Source: Lachnospiraceae bacterium
GTDB taxonomy: Bacteria; Bacillota; Clostridia; Lachnospirales; Lachnospiraceae
Reading direction: 5' to 3'
NCBI GenBank assembly: GCA_017441825.1
Contig: JAFRVD010000054.1
Span: forward strand, 1 to 64,000
DNA: 64,000 nucleotides
Positions 43,408-52,461 of the stretch are shown in pieces. The translations under genes were made by a program, and so were the position numbers. Position 1 is the stretch's first letter. Every line of letters starts with the position of its first letter. Under the pieces are notes generated by a model. That model had not been told where the DNA came from. It did no database searches and saw only the letters and a list, made by a program, of their open reading frames with translations.

Positions 43408-44903
43408 TGAGTATTAAGCTGGTTCCGGTCAACGATGAAATCAAAGAGGCGGTCCTGGCCCTTGACGTACGGGAGGATCAGCCTTTTGTCGCGCCTAACT
43501 GGTATTCCCTGAAGGAGGCCAATGAGGCTAATGAAGAGCATCCGGGTTATGCACGTCCGTTTGGGATCTATGCGGACGATCGTCTTGTGGGCTTCTGCAT
43601 GTTTTCGTTTGCCCCGGAGGCGGAGATTGAAGAAGAAAGATACTGGCTCTGGCGCTTCATGATCGACAAAAACGAACAGGACAAGGGCTACGGCCAGGCC
43701 GCACTTCAGGAGATCATCCGCTATTTTAAGGAAAACGGTGCGGACCGGCTCTATCTGTCTACCGAGCCTGAAAACGAGCGGGGCCTTCACATTTATCACA
43801 AGGCCGGCTTCCGGGAGACCGGCGCCATCGACGGCGATGAGGTCGTTCTCATGCGGATGCTGAAGGGCCCGAACAGGATGGTCAAGGATTTTCACGGCAT
43901 CGACGTGAGGGGGCTATTAAGGATCAGGAACCAAAAAGGCTACGGCGTGAGTATTGCCGTCTACGACAGTGAGCAAATGGTTACCTACTGCGCCGGAAGC
44001 GGACGCTTCGGGCAGGAGTTCCCCGTGAACCCGGATATGCTGTTCCAGGCGGGCTCTGTCAGTAAGCCTATGTTCGCACTGACCGTTCTCAGGTACATGG
44101 AGAAGGGCTGTATCGATCCGGATACGGACATTTCCAGAATAATTCCGGAATACGTCAAAAAAGGCCCGATGACCTTCCCGGCTCTCTTAAGCCACACCGC
44201 GGGCTACAATGTGCACGGCTTCCCCGGCTACCGCGCGGATCATGAACCGCTTTCACTTGAGGACGTACTGAACGGAAAAGGCAATACGCCGAAGGTGCGC
44301 CGGATCTATCCCTACGGCAAACAGTGGATCTACTCCGGCGGCGGCATCACGCTGGCCGAGCTGGCGTTCACAAGGCTCACCGGCGAAACCTTAAGGGAAG
44401 CTTTCCGGAAGGAAGTCGCTGAGCCTCTGGAGCTCAAACGCACCGGCTTTTTCCAGCCTCTGGATGAGGAGCTTATCGCGAACGCAGCGTTCGGCGGCAG
44501 GCTCGCGGAAAAAGAAGATCCCGCGCACGGCTACCACTATTATCCGGAGCACGCGGCGGCGGGCCTTTGGACCACGCCTACGGAGCTGGTAAAGATCGGC
44601 CTCGCGCTTTCCAGAAGCTACAGGGAGGGCGGTCTGCTCACAAAAGAGACCGCGCAGCGCATGCTGACGCCGGTCATGGACGATTACGGGCTTTGCATAT
44701 GGAACGTCGGAGGGGATACCGGCAAGCACGGCGGCTGGAACGAAGGCTTCCTGACAGAGTGGCTTTTCTCGCTCCGGGAGGACGTGTGCGTTGCCAGCAT
44801 GTATAACCGGTCCACGAACGAGATGTGCCGGAAGCAGTCGGAAATCGCGAAAGAGCTGTTCGGGGCTGCGATGGAAGAGCTTCGGGAAGATACAGATCAG
44901 TAA
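43407..44903 (+). CDS. GNAT acetyltransferase fused to a serine hydrolase domain
   Basis: 498 residues. Residues 1-~155 are a GNAT acetyltransferase: WLWRFMIDKNEQDKGYGQAA carries the acetyl-CoA-binding (Q/R)xxGxG/A loop and LSTEPENERGLHIYHKAGF the C-terminal part. Residues ~165-490 are a beta-lactamase/PBP-like domain with the SxxK motif in FQAGSVSKPM, a variant YSGGGITLAEL (YxG where YxN is usual) and KHGGWNEGF at the third motif. The fusion is in one uninterrupted frame. Coupled translation with the preceding serine hydrolase and proximity to a symporter suggest a joint pathway on a small amino compound or peptide. Confidence 0.85.
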   Translation: MSIKLVPVNDEIKEAVLALDVREDQPFVAPNWYSLKEANEANEEHPGYARPFGIYADDRLVGFCMFSFAPEAEIEEERYWLWRFMIDKNEQDKGYGQAALQEIIRYFKENGADRLYLSTEPENERGLHIYHKAGFRETGAIDGDEVVLMRMLKGPNRMVKDFHGIDVRGLLRIRNQKGYGVSIAVYDSEQMVTYCAGSGRFGQEFPVNPDMLFQAGSVSKPMFALTVLRYMEKGCIDPDTDISRIIPEYVKKGPMTFPALLSHTAGYNVHGFPGYRADHEPLSLEDVLNGKGNTPKVRRIYPYGKQWIYSGGGITLAELAFTRLTGETLREAFRKEVAEPLELKRTGFFQPLDEELIANAAFGGRLAEKEDPAHGYHYYPEHAAAGLWTTPTELVKIGLALSRSYREGGLLTKETAQRMLTPVMDDYGLCIWNVGGDTGKHGGWNEGFLTEWLFSLREDVCVASMYNRSTNEMCRKQSEIAKELFGAAMEELREDTDQ

Positions 44904-44919
44904 AGGAATACGTTTACGT

Positions 44920-46518
44920 ATGAAAAAAGTCTTTTCTGCAGAGCAGGTTGCGGAGATCCTGTTGTTTATCACAGAAAATACCCGCAGACATAAACTGAAG
45001 AAGAGTGAAGAGAACAGGGCGATCCTGATGTCCGAAGAAACGCTCATGACGATGCTTAAGCACACGACCGGCGATGAAGTCATCGTGTACATGAGCTACC
45101 TGGGCGGGAACCTGAAGATCCGCATGATTGCCCGGGGAGAGGCGTTCGATCCTCTTGCGGCCGATGCGTCTGAACCGATGCGCGCTGCACTGATGCAGTC
45201 CTTCTCCCGCGATATCCGGGTCCGGAACCAGAAGGGAACGAACGTTGTCACCATATCGGCGTACAAGTCCCGTTATCTCCTGATCTACAAGCTGATCGGT
45301 GCGGGTCTCCTGGGCCTCATCCTTTCGCTTCTTTTAAGGGCGGTCTGTCCGTCTGAAGCATGCCGGTGGATCGCCTCTAACATCATGAACACCGGCAAGA
45401 CGATATTCATGAACTGTCTCAACATGCTGATCCCGCCGCTCGTGTTTTTCTCCATCGCGAACGCGATCGTGAGCTTCGGCAACACCTCTCAGCTCGGCCG
45501 TATTGGCGGAAAGCTCCTGGGGCTTTACGGGACGACCACGGTCTGCGCCACGGCTTTCGGATTCATCATGGTTGAGATCATCAAGCCGTACAGGTACGGG
45601 TCGCTCGCGCTTCCCGCCGCGGACGCGTCGCTTGCCGGGATGGACATCTCGTTCAGGGATTCTCTCATCAAGATCATCCCGGATAACATCGTCAAGGCGT
45701 TTCTGGAAGCGGATACCATCCAGATCATCTTCCTTGCGATCATCATCGGCCTGGGAGTCACTATCGTCGGCGCCAAGGCCAAAGCCTTCCAGGATTTTAT
45801 CATCGCAGGAAACGAAGTGTTCCTCAGGATCACCAACGCTCTGGTCGGATTCATGCCGTTACTCATATTCTGCATCATCGGTGAATCGATCCTGAAAGGA
45901 GGCGCAGGAGAGAACCGCATGGGGAAGCCCATCCTGGTGGGAATCGTAGCGTATCTCCTCACCATCGTGGTGATGGTAGTGTTCTATCACCTGCTGCTTC
46001 GGTTCCTCGGGCGGCTCAAGCCGCTGACTTTTACAAAGAAATACCTGCCTTATATCCTGCAGATCGCCGGCACCGGCGCGTCCGGCGCGGCCATCCCGAT
46101 GAACATGAAGATCGCCGACGAGCTCGGCATAGACAAAAAGGTGTATTCGCTTTCGATCCCGCTGGGCGCTACGGTCAACACGGACGGCACGGCCATCTAC
46201 ATGGCGGTGTTCGGGCTGCTTCTCGCAAGGCTTTACGGCATCCCGATGAGCCTGCCTGTTTATCTTACCATGGCGTTCGCGATTATCATGCTTTCCGCCG
46301 GCGCCCCGCCTGTTGTGGGCTCCGCGATGATCTGCCTGACCGCCCTGGTCCGCATGCTGGGCCTGCCGGTGGAGGAGTCGATCGCGATGGTACTCGGCCT
46401 CGAGGTCTTTTCGGGGCTCCTCAGGATCGCGAACAACAGCATCGGAGACATGGTCGGCTCTCTGATAGTCGCGAGCCAGGAAGGGCTGCTGGACAAGAAG
46501 AAGTATTATTCCAAGTGA
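44920..46518 (+). CDS. Dicarboxylate/amino acid:cation symporter with N-terminal cytoplasmic domain
   Basis: 532 residues from the ATG at 44920. Residues ~130-530 are a DAACS (GltP/DctA-like) transporter: MLIPPLVFFSIANAIVSFGN, AGTGASGAAIPMNMKIADEL and SIPLGATVNTDGTAIYMAVF; the usual NMDGT sodium-site motif is NTDGT here. The first ~125 residues precede the membrane part and include YMSYLGGNLKIRMIARGEAF followed by DPL, reminiscent of an anti-sigma-type HATPase fold, which would make it a regulatory domain; this is inference. The gene is 16 bases after the fusion gene. It converges on nagA with a 13-base overlap. Confidence 0.82.
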   Translation: MKKVFSAEQVAEILLFITENTRRHKLKKSEENRAILMSEETLMTMLKHTTGDEVIVYMSYLGGNLKIRMIARGEAFDPLAADASEPMRAALMQSFSRDIRVRNQKGTNVVTISAYKSRYLLIYKLIGAGLLGLILSLLLRAVCPSEACRWIASNIMNTGKTIFMNCLNMLIPPLVFFSIANAIVSFGNTSQLGRIGGKLLGLYGTTTVCATAFGFIMVEIIKPYRYGSLALPAADASLAGMDISFRDSLIKIIPDNIVKAFLEADTIQIIFLAIIIGLGVTIVGAKAKAFQDFIIAGNEVFLRITNALVGFMPLLIFCIIGESILKGGAGENRMGKPILVGIVAYLLTIVVMVVFYHLLLRFLGRLKPLTFTKKYLPYILQIAGTGASGAAIPMNMKIADELGIDKKVYSLSIPLGATVNTDGTAIYMAVFGLLLARLYGIPMSLPVYLTMAFAIIMLSAGAPPVVGSAMICLTALVRMLGLPVEESIAMVLGLEVFSGLLRIANNSIGDMVGSLIVASQEGLLDKKKYYSK

Positions 46519-47633
46519 TAAACCGGCTGTCCGTCAATAAAGACCTGTTCGAGCGTCCAGTCGCTGCTTACGACTGCAAAATCCGCGCGCTTTCCCGGGG
46601 CTATGGAGCCTATTTCGCTTTCCGCGCCGATCTCCTTTGCCGGGGTACAGGTTGCCGCACGGATCGCTTCATCCTCGGGGATCCCGAAGCGGATCGCGTT
46701 TACGAGACAGCCGAACAGATTCGCGGCAGAGCCCGCAAGCGTTCCGTCCGAAAGACGGGCGGCCCCTTCCTTCAGGAAGACCTTCTGCCCGCCAAGCGAG
46801 TATTCCCCGTCCGGCATACCGCAGCAGCGGGCTGCGTCAGAGATCAGGCAGATCCGTCCCGGGAACAGCCTGAACGCCGCGCGGACGGCGCTCGGATGGA
46901 CGTGCAGGCCGTCCGAGATCAGCTCGGCGGTCACGTTTTCACGTTCACTTGCCGCGCCGATGACCCCGGGCGCCCTGTGGAGGAGCGGCGGCATGGCGTT
47001 GTAGAGGTGCGTCAGATGGCGCGCCCCGGCGTCAAACACTGCCGCGGCATCGTTATAATCCGCATCCGTATGGGCGACGGAGACTACGGAGAGGGCAGCA
47101 GCCTTTTTCGTGAATTCTGCGGCGCCGGGAAGCTCCGGCGCGATATCCACGATCTTAATGAGCCCTTTGCAGCTCTCGTATAATTTCAGAAAGGCGGCGT
47201 AGTCCGGTGCTTTTAAAAAGGCGGCGTTCTGCGCGCCTTTTTTCTTTTCGGAGAAAAACGGCCCTTCCATATGGATGCCCACCACGCGGGCGCACCCTTC
47301 AGGACGGCTTTCATGAAGCGTTGCTGCGGTCTGAAACGCCTGATCCAGTACGTCGTAGGGAAAGGTCATGGACGTCGGCACAAAGGAAGTGACGCCGTGC
47401 TTCGCGAGATACGCTGCCATGGCGCGGAGGCCATCGGCGCTGCCGTCCGAAAAATCCGCTCCTGAATTACCGTGGGTGTGGATATCAATAAGCCCCGGGA
47501 TCACTGTTTTTCCGGCGAGGTCGATCCCTTCCGCTGCTTCGGGAACGATCTCCGTGAACCGGCCTTCTTCCACCCGGAAGCTGCCGAAAAGAAAGCCCTC
47601 CGGGGTAAATATCCTTGCGTTTGTATACTGCAT
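46506..47633 (-). CDS. nagA: N-acetylglucosamine-6-phosphate deacetylase
   Basis: 375 residues, usual length. Amidohydrolase fold with GLIDIHTHGNSGADFSDG, metal-binding Glu in HMEGPFFSEKKKGAQ, His in VAHTDADYNDA and LTHLYNAMPPLLHRAPGV, and the catalytic Asp in CLISDAARCCG. It deacetylates GlcNAc-6-P to GlcN-6-P during amino-sugar use or wall recycling. GGGGGG precedes the ATG. nagB is not in the window. Its 3' end overlaps the symporter gene by 13 bases on the opposite strand. Confidence 0.94.
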   Translation of the reverse strand: MQYTNARIFTPEGFLFGSFRVEEGRFTEIVPEAAEGIDLAGKTVIPGLIDIHTHGNSGADFSDGSADGLRAMAAYLAKHGVTSFVPTSMTFPYDVLDQAFQTAATLHESRPEGCARVVGIHMEGPFFSEKKKGAQNAAFLKAPDYAAFLKLYESCKGLIKIVDIAPELPGAAEFTKKAAALSVVSVAHTDADYNDAAAVFDAGARHLTHLYNAMPPLLHRAPGVIGAASERENVTAELISDGLHVHPSAVRAAFRLFPGRICLISDAARCCGMPDGEYSLGGQKVFLKEGAARLSDGTLAGSAANLFGCLVNAIRFGIPEDEAIRAATCTPAKEIGAESEIGSIAPGKRADFAVVSSDWTLEQVFIDGQPVYHLE

Positions 47634-47728
47634 ATGACCCCCCTCAATGCATCTTTATTTCTCTCTGAGGCCAGTATAGCAGAAAGCGCCGGAAAACGTT
47701 ATACCTAATCTCATTTCAGAGCTCCCGG

Positions 47729-47756
47729 TTGCAAATTAAATTTAACATTGTATAAT
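47729..47756 (+). promoter_or_regulatory. Orphan promoter
   Basis: TTGCAA (47729-47734), a 16-base spacer and a perfect TATAAT (47751-47756). The sequence after it is not a leader but the interior of a surface-protein gene beginning 3 bases later, so the promoter has probably lost its own gene. Confidence 0.6.
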
Positions 47757-47758
47757 AG

Positions 47759-48222
47759 TGGCAGTACAGCAAGAACGACGGCAGCACCTGGAAAAACTGC
47801 ACCAGCGCAGGCGGCACATCGCCCAAGTTCACCTTTACTGCAACGGCTTCCATGGACGGACGCCTCTACCGCTGTGTCGTGAAGAACACCTTCGGGACCG
47901 TCAAAACGAACACGGTGAGGCTTACTGTCGAAGAGCCCTCTCAGGGCCTCACGGCGGAGCAGGCTTTGCGTTCCTGCTGTCCGACGCCGCGTTCGGCGAT
48001 CTTCCGGCGCGGTACACCGAGGAGACGAGCTTTGCAGCCGTACGGGTCGGCGACGTTGTCCGAATTAATAATAACACTCACAGTGTCATCATTCTGGAAA
48101 AGTACAGCGATTACGTGATCATCGCAGAGGGCAATTACAACTCCTCCATCCACTGGGGCCGTAAGCTTACGGCTGCCCAGATCGACGCGGCAGACTATAT
48201 CCTGACGAGATATCCCGACTGA
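47759..48222 (+). pseudogene. Surface protein remnant: Ig-like domain joined to a CHAP-like end, frameshifted
   Basis: From 47759 one frame reads WQYSKNDGSTWKNCTSAGGT ... GRLYRCVVKNTFGTVKTNTV, a bacterial Ig-like repeat. After about 47962 that frame becomes nonsense, and another frame continues as FAFLLSDAAFGDLPARYTEE, VGDVVRINNNTHSVIILEKY and AEGNYNSSIHWGRKL to the stop at 48222, the ending of CHAP-like extracellular amidase proteins common in gut Clostridia. There is no start or signal peptide. An internal deletion with frameshift and a 5' truncation explain this best. Confidence 0.75.
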
Positions 48223-48293
48223 TGAACGAAGCGGTTTCCCGGTATACACCGGACAGAACAGAGCACCGGTGAAAACTTAATGCTGACTCACAG

Positions 48294-48338
48294 GAGTCCG
48301 GAGATCCTTGCGATAAAGGGTCTCCGGACTCTTTTCTT
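48294..48338 (+). terminator. Intrinsic terminator
   Basis: GAGTCCGGAGATCC (48294-48307) pairs with GGTCTCCGGACTC (48319-48331), followed by TTTTCTTT. It would have ended the decayed surface-protein gene. Confidence 0.88.
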
Positions 48339-48354
48339 TATGCGCGGGAGAAGG

Positions 48355-48360
48355 TATAAT
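48355..48360 (+). promoter_or_regulatory. Probable -10 element for the metallophosphatase
   Basis: A perfect TATAAT 32 bases before the start codon at 48392. No good -35 hexamer is visible because the terminator tail occupies that place. Confidence 0.4.
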
Positions 48361-48391
48361 GACGTGGGAGAGATGCGAAAGGAGTCCTTAT

Positions 48392-49411
48392 ATGACTGTT
48401 TTTGACGAACTTTATGAACTCGGAAAGAAGCGCGCGAAGCACACGGTCTGGGTGTTCTCAGACCTGCAGCAGGCTAAGTTTGAGAACGCGAAGCGCTGCC
48501 TGGACCTCTGCATGGAGGATTATCTTGAACTCGGCGCGCCTGCGGAGATGCTCTGGTACCTCGGTGATTCCACGGAAAGTGCGAATTACGGGGAGCTTCT
48601 CCGCATGACAAAGCTTCAGGAGGATGCGTTCGGACGCTTAGGCGTCCCGCTCATGTACGCGTCCGGGAACCACGACTACGACTACGCGGATTTCTGCAGG
48701 AGACAGGGAATCGCGGAGTTTTCCATGCCCTTCTACGAAATGGTGCAGGATCACCCCGGATGGCTGACCACGAAGGACTGCGAAGAGACCTGGTTCAAAT
48801 TTGAGCTCGGGAATTACATGGTCTACTTCTTCTGCGACCACATTGCCCATGACAACAGCTGGTGCTCCACACATAACCGGATCCGCTGGGGACGGGAGCA
48901 GTACCCGTACGGCCAGGAGCACTGGGACGGTATCCGCGCCGATATGGAAGCCTGTGAGAAGCCGCATATCATTACGGCGGCGCACTGCGCGTTCCCGGGA
49001 GGGAACCGCGACACCGAATTCCTCGGAAAGATCCAGCCGCTCCCCCTGCGTGTGAGGCTCCATCTTTACGGTCACTCGCACATCGGAGAATACAACTGCC
49101 CGAAGGAACGTATCTTCTCGGAGATCCAGTGGGTCGACTGGCAGGATATACCGCAGGTCGACGTCGCTTCTTTTGAAAACATCCGCGGCAGCTTCTGCCA
49201 CAGCGTGATGCTGCAGATCTATGAGGACGATACGCTTGGGCTGTTCTTCAGAAACCATGACAAAAAGGAGTGGTGCTCCGCGTTCTTCCCGAAGCCTTAT
49301 TCCGTTGAAGAGCCCGGGAATTACGGCCGGCGCGCCTATCTTTCCTGGGCACCCTGGGACGGAGTCGAAAAGCCGGAGGATCCGGGCGAAGGATACGGAG
49401 CGAGAGCGTGA
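48392..49411 (+). CDS. Calcineurin-like metallophosphoesterase
   Basis: 339 residues from the ATG at 48392 with AAAGGAG upstream. The five metal-site blocks are present: FSDLQQ, LGDSTES, SGNHDYDY, TAAHCAFPG and YGHSHIGEY. No signal peptide, so cytoplasmic. Substrate unknown; relatives cleave phosphomonoesters or cyclic nucleotides. It may be co-transcribed with the GH3 gene 68 bases downstream, which has its own ribosome site. Confidence 0.85.
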   Translation: MTVFDELYELGKKRAKHTVWVFSDLQQAKFENAKRCLDLCMEDYLELGAPAEMLWYLGDSTESANYGELLRMTKLQEDAFGRLGVPLMYASGNHDYDYADFCRRQGIAEFSMPFYEMVQDHPGWLTTKDCEETWFKFELGNYMVYFFCDHIAHDNSWCSTHNRIRWGREQYPYGQEHWDGIRADMEACEKPHIITAAHCAFPGGNRDTEFLGKIQPLPLRVRLHLYGHSHIGEYNCPKERIFSEIQWVDWQDIPQVDVASFENIRGSFCHSVMLQIYEDDTLGLFFRNHDKKEWCSAFFPKPYSVEEPGNYGRRAYLSWAPWDGVEKPEDPGEGYGARA

Positions 49412-49479
49412 GAACAGCCGCAGCGGATCTTCCGCTTCGGAGAACAATGTCGTATGAACCCTATGAAAGGATGAATGCC

Positions 49480-51654
49480 ATGGCAGATTTTAAACGTAAA
49501 GAACAGGCGCACGGGCCGCGCTTAAGCTACATGAATAAGGCCCTTATTGAACAGGACGGGCTGTTTTTCAAGGACCTCGCGGGAACCGGGGAGCTTCTTC
49601 CGTATGAAGACTGGCGGCTGCCCGCAAAGGACCGCGCGAAGGACCTCGCGAAACGGCTTTCAGCCGATGAGATCGCCGGCCTCATGCTGATCTCCGGGCA
49701 CCAGTCCATCCCGGCGGAAGGCTTCATGGCGCGCGGTGCGACCTACGGCGGCGAGCCCTTCGACAGGGAAAAGACCGCCCCCTGGACCCTCACGGACCAG
49801 CAAAAGTTCATGGTCGAAAAGGACCATATCCGGAATATCCTTGAGGCCCGGACGGAAAGCTCGGAAGCGTCCGTTCGCTGGAACAACGAGCTGCAGGCGC
49901 TCGCAGAGTCGCAGCCCTTCGGTATCCCCGTGAGTATTGCGACGGATCCCCGTCACGGGGCCTCCTCGTCCACGGCTGAATTCAAAAGCCGCGAAAACAG
50001 CGTCTCAAAATGGCCGGAGGGCATCGGCTTTGCCGCGACTTTTAACGCAGACGTCGTGAAGACCTTCGCGGAGATCGCATCCAAAGAATACAGGGCGCTC
50101 GGCATCTCCACTGCGCTCGGCCCGCAGATCGATCTCGCGACCGAACCGCGCTGGATGCGCATGGAAGACACGCTGGGCGGGGACGTTGAGCGGTCCATCG
50201 CATACACACGTGGCTACTGCGACGGCATGCAGACCACGGAAGGGCGGGAAGATACGCCGGATCCGGGTTGGGGCAAAGACAGCGTGCTGGCCATGGTCAA
50301 GCACTGGCCGGGCGGCGGCACCGGAGAGGGCGGGCGTGACGCACACTACGCCTTCGGTGAATTTGCCGTCTACCCCGGAAACAACTTTGACACCCACATG
50401 AGGCCGTTCCTCGAAGGTGCATATCACCTGGACGGCCCCACGAAGAAAGCCGCCGCGACCATGCCTTACTACACGGTCTCCTGGGGGCACGGCGAGAAGG
50501 TCGGGAACTCTTACAACACGTACCTGATCAAGGACCTGCTTCGTGAAAAGTACGGCTATGACGGCGTGATCTGTACGGACTGGGGCATTGTGGAAGACCC
50601 GGCGCCCGAGATGGACACCTTCGGCTCCCGCTGCTACGGTGTGGAAGATCTTTCTGTGGTTGAGCGGCATCTCCGCATCATCATGAACGGAGTGGACCAG
50701 TTCGGCGGACCCGTGAGCGCGGTACATATCCGGGAGGCTTACGCCCTTGGCTGCGAGCAGTACGGAGAGGATGTCATGCGTGCGCAGTTTGAAGCATCCG
50801 CGGTCCGTATCCTTACGAATCTCTTCCGGCTCGGCCTCTTTGAGGACCCGTTCCTCTCCGTGGAGGAGAGCCTCGCGCTTATAGGCTGCGCGGAGCACAT
50901 GAAGGCCGGCCTTCTTGCGCAGGAGCAGTCCGTAGTCATTCTGAAAAACAAAAACAGCCTCTTCCCGCTCGCGAAGGGAATGAAGCTGTATGTGCCGGAC
51001 CGGAGTCTTGGCGCAATCAAGGGCTTTATGAGGAACATGGAGCCTCCGCGGACGGAAAGCCCGGTGAGCGCGGAGGAAGCCGAGGGCTTCTTTACACTCG
51101 CAGATTCACCCGAGGATGCGGACGCAGCCTTCATATGGGCGGAGAGCCCGCTTACGGCAAACAAGGGCTACGACGGTGCGGATACGGATCAGGGCGGCAA
51201 CGGCTACTTCCCGATCTCGCTTCAGTACCGCCCGTATACCGCGGATACGGCGCGGGATCCGAGCATTGCGGGCGGAGACCCGCACGAGTCCTTCACAAAC
51301 CGCGGCTATAAGGGGAAGACGTCCACTGCCTGCAACGAATGCGACCTTGACAATATCATCAGAATGAGAGAACTGATGGGCGGAAAGCCGGTCATCGTCT
51401 GCATGGAAATGCACAATCCGACCGTGCCCGCGGAATTTGAGCCGCTCGCCGATGGCATCGTCGTCCAGTTCGGCGTGACCAAGGAAGCGGTGTTCCATGT
51501 CCTCTTCGGCGACGTGAAGGCTTCGGGAAAACTTCCCTACCGGCTTCCGAAGAACATGGAGACCGTTGAAAAGCACTGTGAGGACCTCTTCAACGACTAC
51601 GAGGTCTACACTGACAGTGAAGGGAACGCCTACGATTACGGCTTCGGCCTGTAA
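49480..51654 (+). CDS. GH3 family beta-glycosidase
   Basis: 724 residues from the ATG at 49480 (GAAAGGA upstream). N-terminal barrel with KHWPGGGTGEGGRDAHYAFG (substrate-binding Lys-His) and nucleophile Asp367 in GVICTDWGIVEDPAP, then the alpha/beta sandwich domain. The C-terminal fibronectin-like domain common in GH3 is not evident, so this is the shorter form. No signal peptide, so it acts on imported oligosaccharides. Substrate specificity (glucosidase, xylosidase or other) is not readable. The nucleophile context TDWG differs from the more usual SDW seen in the second GH3 at 58484. Confidence 0.88.
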   Translation: MADFKRKEQAHGPRLSYMNKALIEQDGLFFKDLAGTGELLPYEDWRLPAKDRAKDLAKRLSADEIAGLMLISGHQSIPAEGFMARGATYGGEPFDREKTAPWTLTDQQKFMVEKDHIRNILEARTESSEASVRWNNELQALAESQPFGIPVSIATDPRHGASSSTAEFKSRENSVSKWPEGIGFAATFNADVVKTFAEIASKEYRALGISTALGPQIDLATEPRWMRMEDTLGGDVERSIAYTRGYCDGMQTTEGREDTPDPGWGKDSVLAMVKHWPGGGTGEGGRDAHYAFGEFAVYPGNNFDTHMRPFLEGAYHLDGPTKKAAATMPYYTVSWGHGEKVGNSYNTYLIKDLLREKYGYDGVICTDWGIVEDPAPEMDTFGSRCYGVEDLSVVERHLRIIMNGVDQFGGPVSAVHIREAYALGCEQYGEDVMRAQFEASAVRILTNLFRLGLFEDPFLSVEESLALIGCAEHMKAGLLAQEQSVVILKNKNSLFPLAKGMKLYVPDRSLGAIKGFMRNMEPPRTESPVSAEEAEGFFTLADSPEDADAAFIWAESPLTANKGYDGADTDQGGNGYFPISLQYRPYTADTARDPSIAGGDPHESFTNRGYKGKTSTACNECDLDNIIRMRELMGGKPVIVCMEMHNPTVPAEFEPLADGIVVQFGVTKEAVFHVLFGDVKASGKLPYRLPKNMETVEKHCEDLFNDYEVYTDSEGNAYDYGFGL

Positions 51655-51663
51655 CGGAACGGC

Positions 51664-51692
51664 TTGATTAATGCTGCCGTCCAGTGTATAAT
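51664..51692 (+). promoter_or_regulatory. Promoter of the lipoprotein gene
   Basis: TTGATT (51664-51669), a 17-base spacer and a perfect TATAAT (51687-51692), 52 bases before the ATG. Confidence 0.75.
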
Positions 51693-51743
51693 CAATCGAA
51701 AGCAGTCGCTTCAAATTTATCGGAATTAGTAAGAGGCAGAACA

Positions 51744-52433
51744 ATGAGGAAACAGATCAATACAATACTCTGCGCGCTTCTGTGCCTGTGCATGCTTTTC
51801 AGCCTGACGGCCTGTGTGGAAGTGACGATAACACCCGTGGCTTCCGCGGAAACAGAGGCGCCGGAAGACGCCGGTGAAGAAGGGACGGCATCTGAAGAGA
51901 ATGCCCCCTTTACCTATGAGCATGACCCACGGGAAAATCCTACGGCCATGCGGGATATTGTCGTGAACCCGGACGCGGTCTACGGCTTCTCCCCGAGTCC
52001 GGCGGAGGACTCCACTTTGAAGGATTATGCGGACGCCATCGACTGGTCGGATCCGGAACAGGTGGCGGAGGCCAGGGAACAGCGGCAGCAGTATCATGAA
52101 AGCCTGGAAGAATTATACGAACTGACGCTGAAAATGTCTTTCGCGGACAAGGACGTGGAAGAGATTGCGCGCGCCGTAAGCGTGCGCAGAAACGAGCTGC
52201 GGTTAGAAGCCTACGCGGATGACCCGGAAGGGCTTGAACTTGTGAAAAAGCGGAACCTGGAGACCTACGGCAACGAATTCGGCCCCACGCCGGAGTCACT
52301 CTATGAAAAGTACGGCTCCTGGGAAACGGTCCTCGTTAAGGCGCTCGGGACCAACTGCGGCATGGATGCCTGTCTGGGCTTCTATGATGAATTCTATTAT
52401 CTCTACGAGGCGGAAGGCACGGTCGGCCAGTGA
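51744..52433 (+). CDS. Hypothetical lipoprotein
   Basis: 229 residues. A clear lipoprotein signal peptide ends in SLTAC (Cys at about residue 24), followed by an acidic low-complexity linker (ETEAPEDAGEEGTASEEN) and a mostly helical acidic domain. No family recognised. Probably anchored on the outer face of the membrane. AAGAGG lies upstream of the ATG. It converges with the MFS gene 28 bases away, with no obvious terminator between them. Confidence 0.75.
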   Translation: MRKQINTILCALLCLCMLFSLTACVEVTITPVASAETEAPEDAGEEGTASEENAPFTYEHDPRENPTAMRDIVVNPDAVYGFSPSPAEDSTLKDYADAIDWSDPEQVAEAREQRQQYHESLEELYELTLKMSFADKDVEEIARAVSVRRNELRLEAYADDPEGLELVKKRNLETYGNEFGPTPESLYEKYGSWETVLVKALGTNCGMDACLGFYDEFYYLYEAEGTVGQ

Positions 52434-52461
52434 CCTCTGTCCCCGGACCGCGTGAATGATC

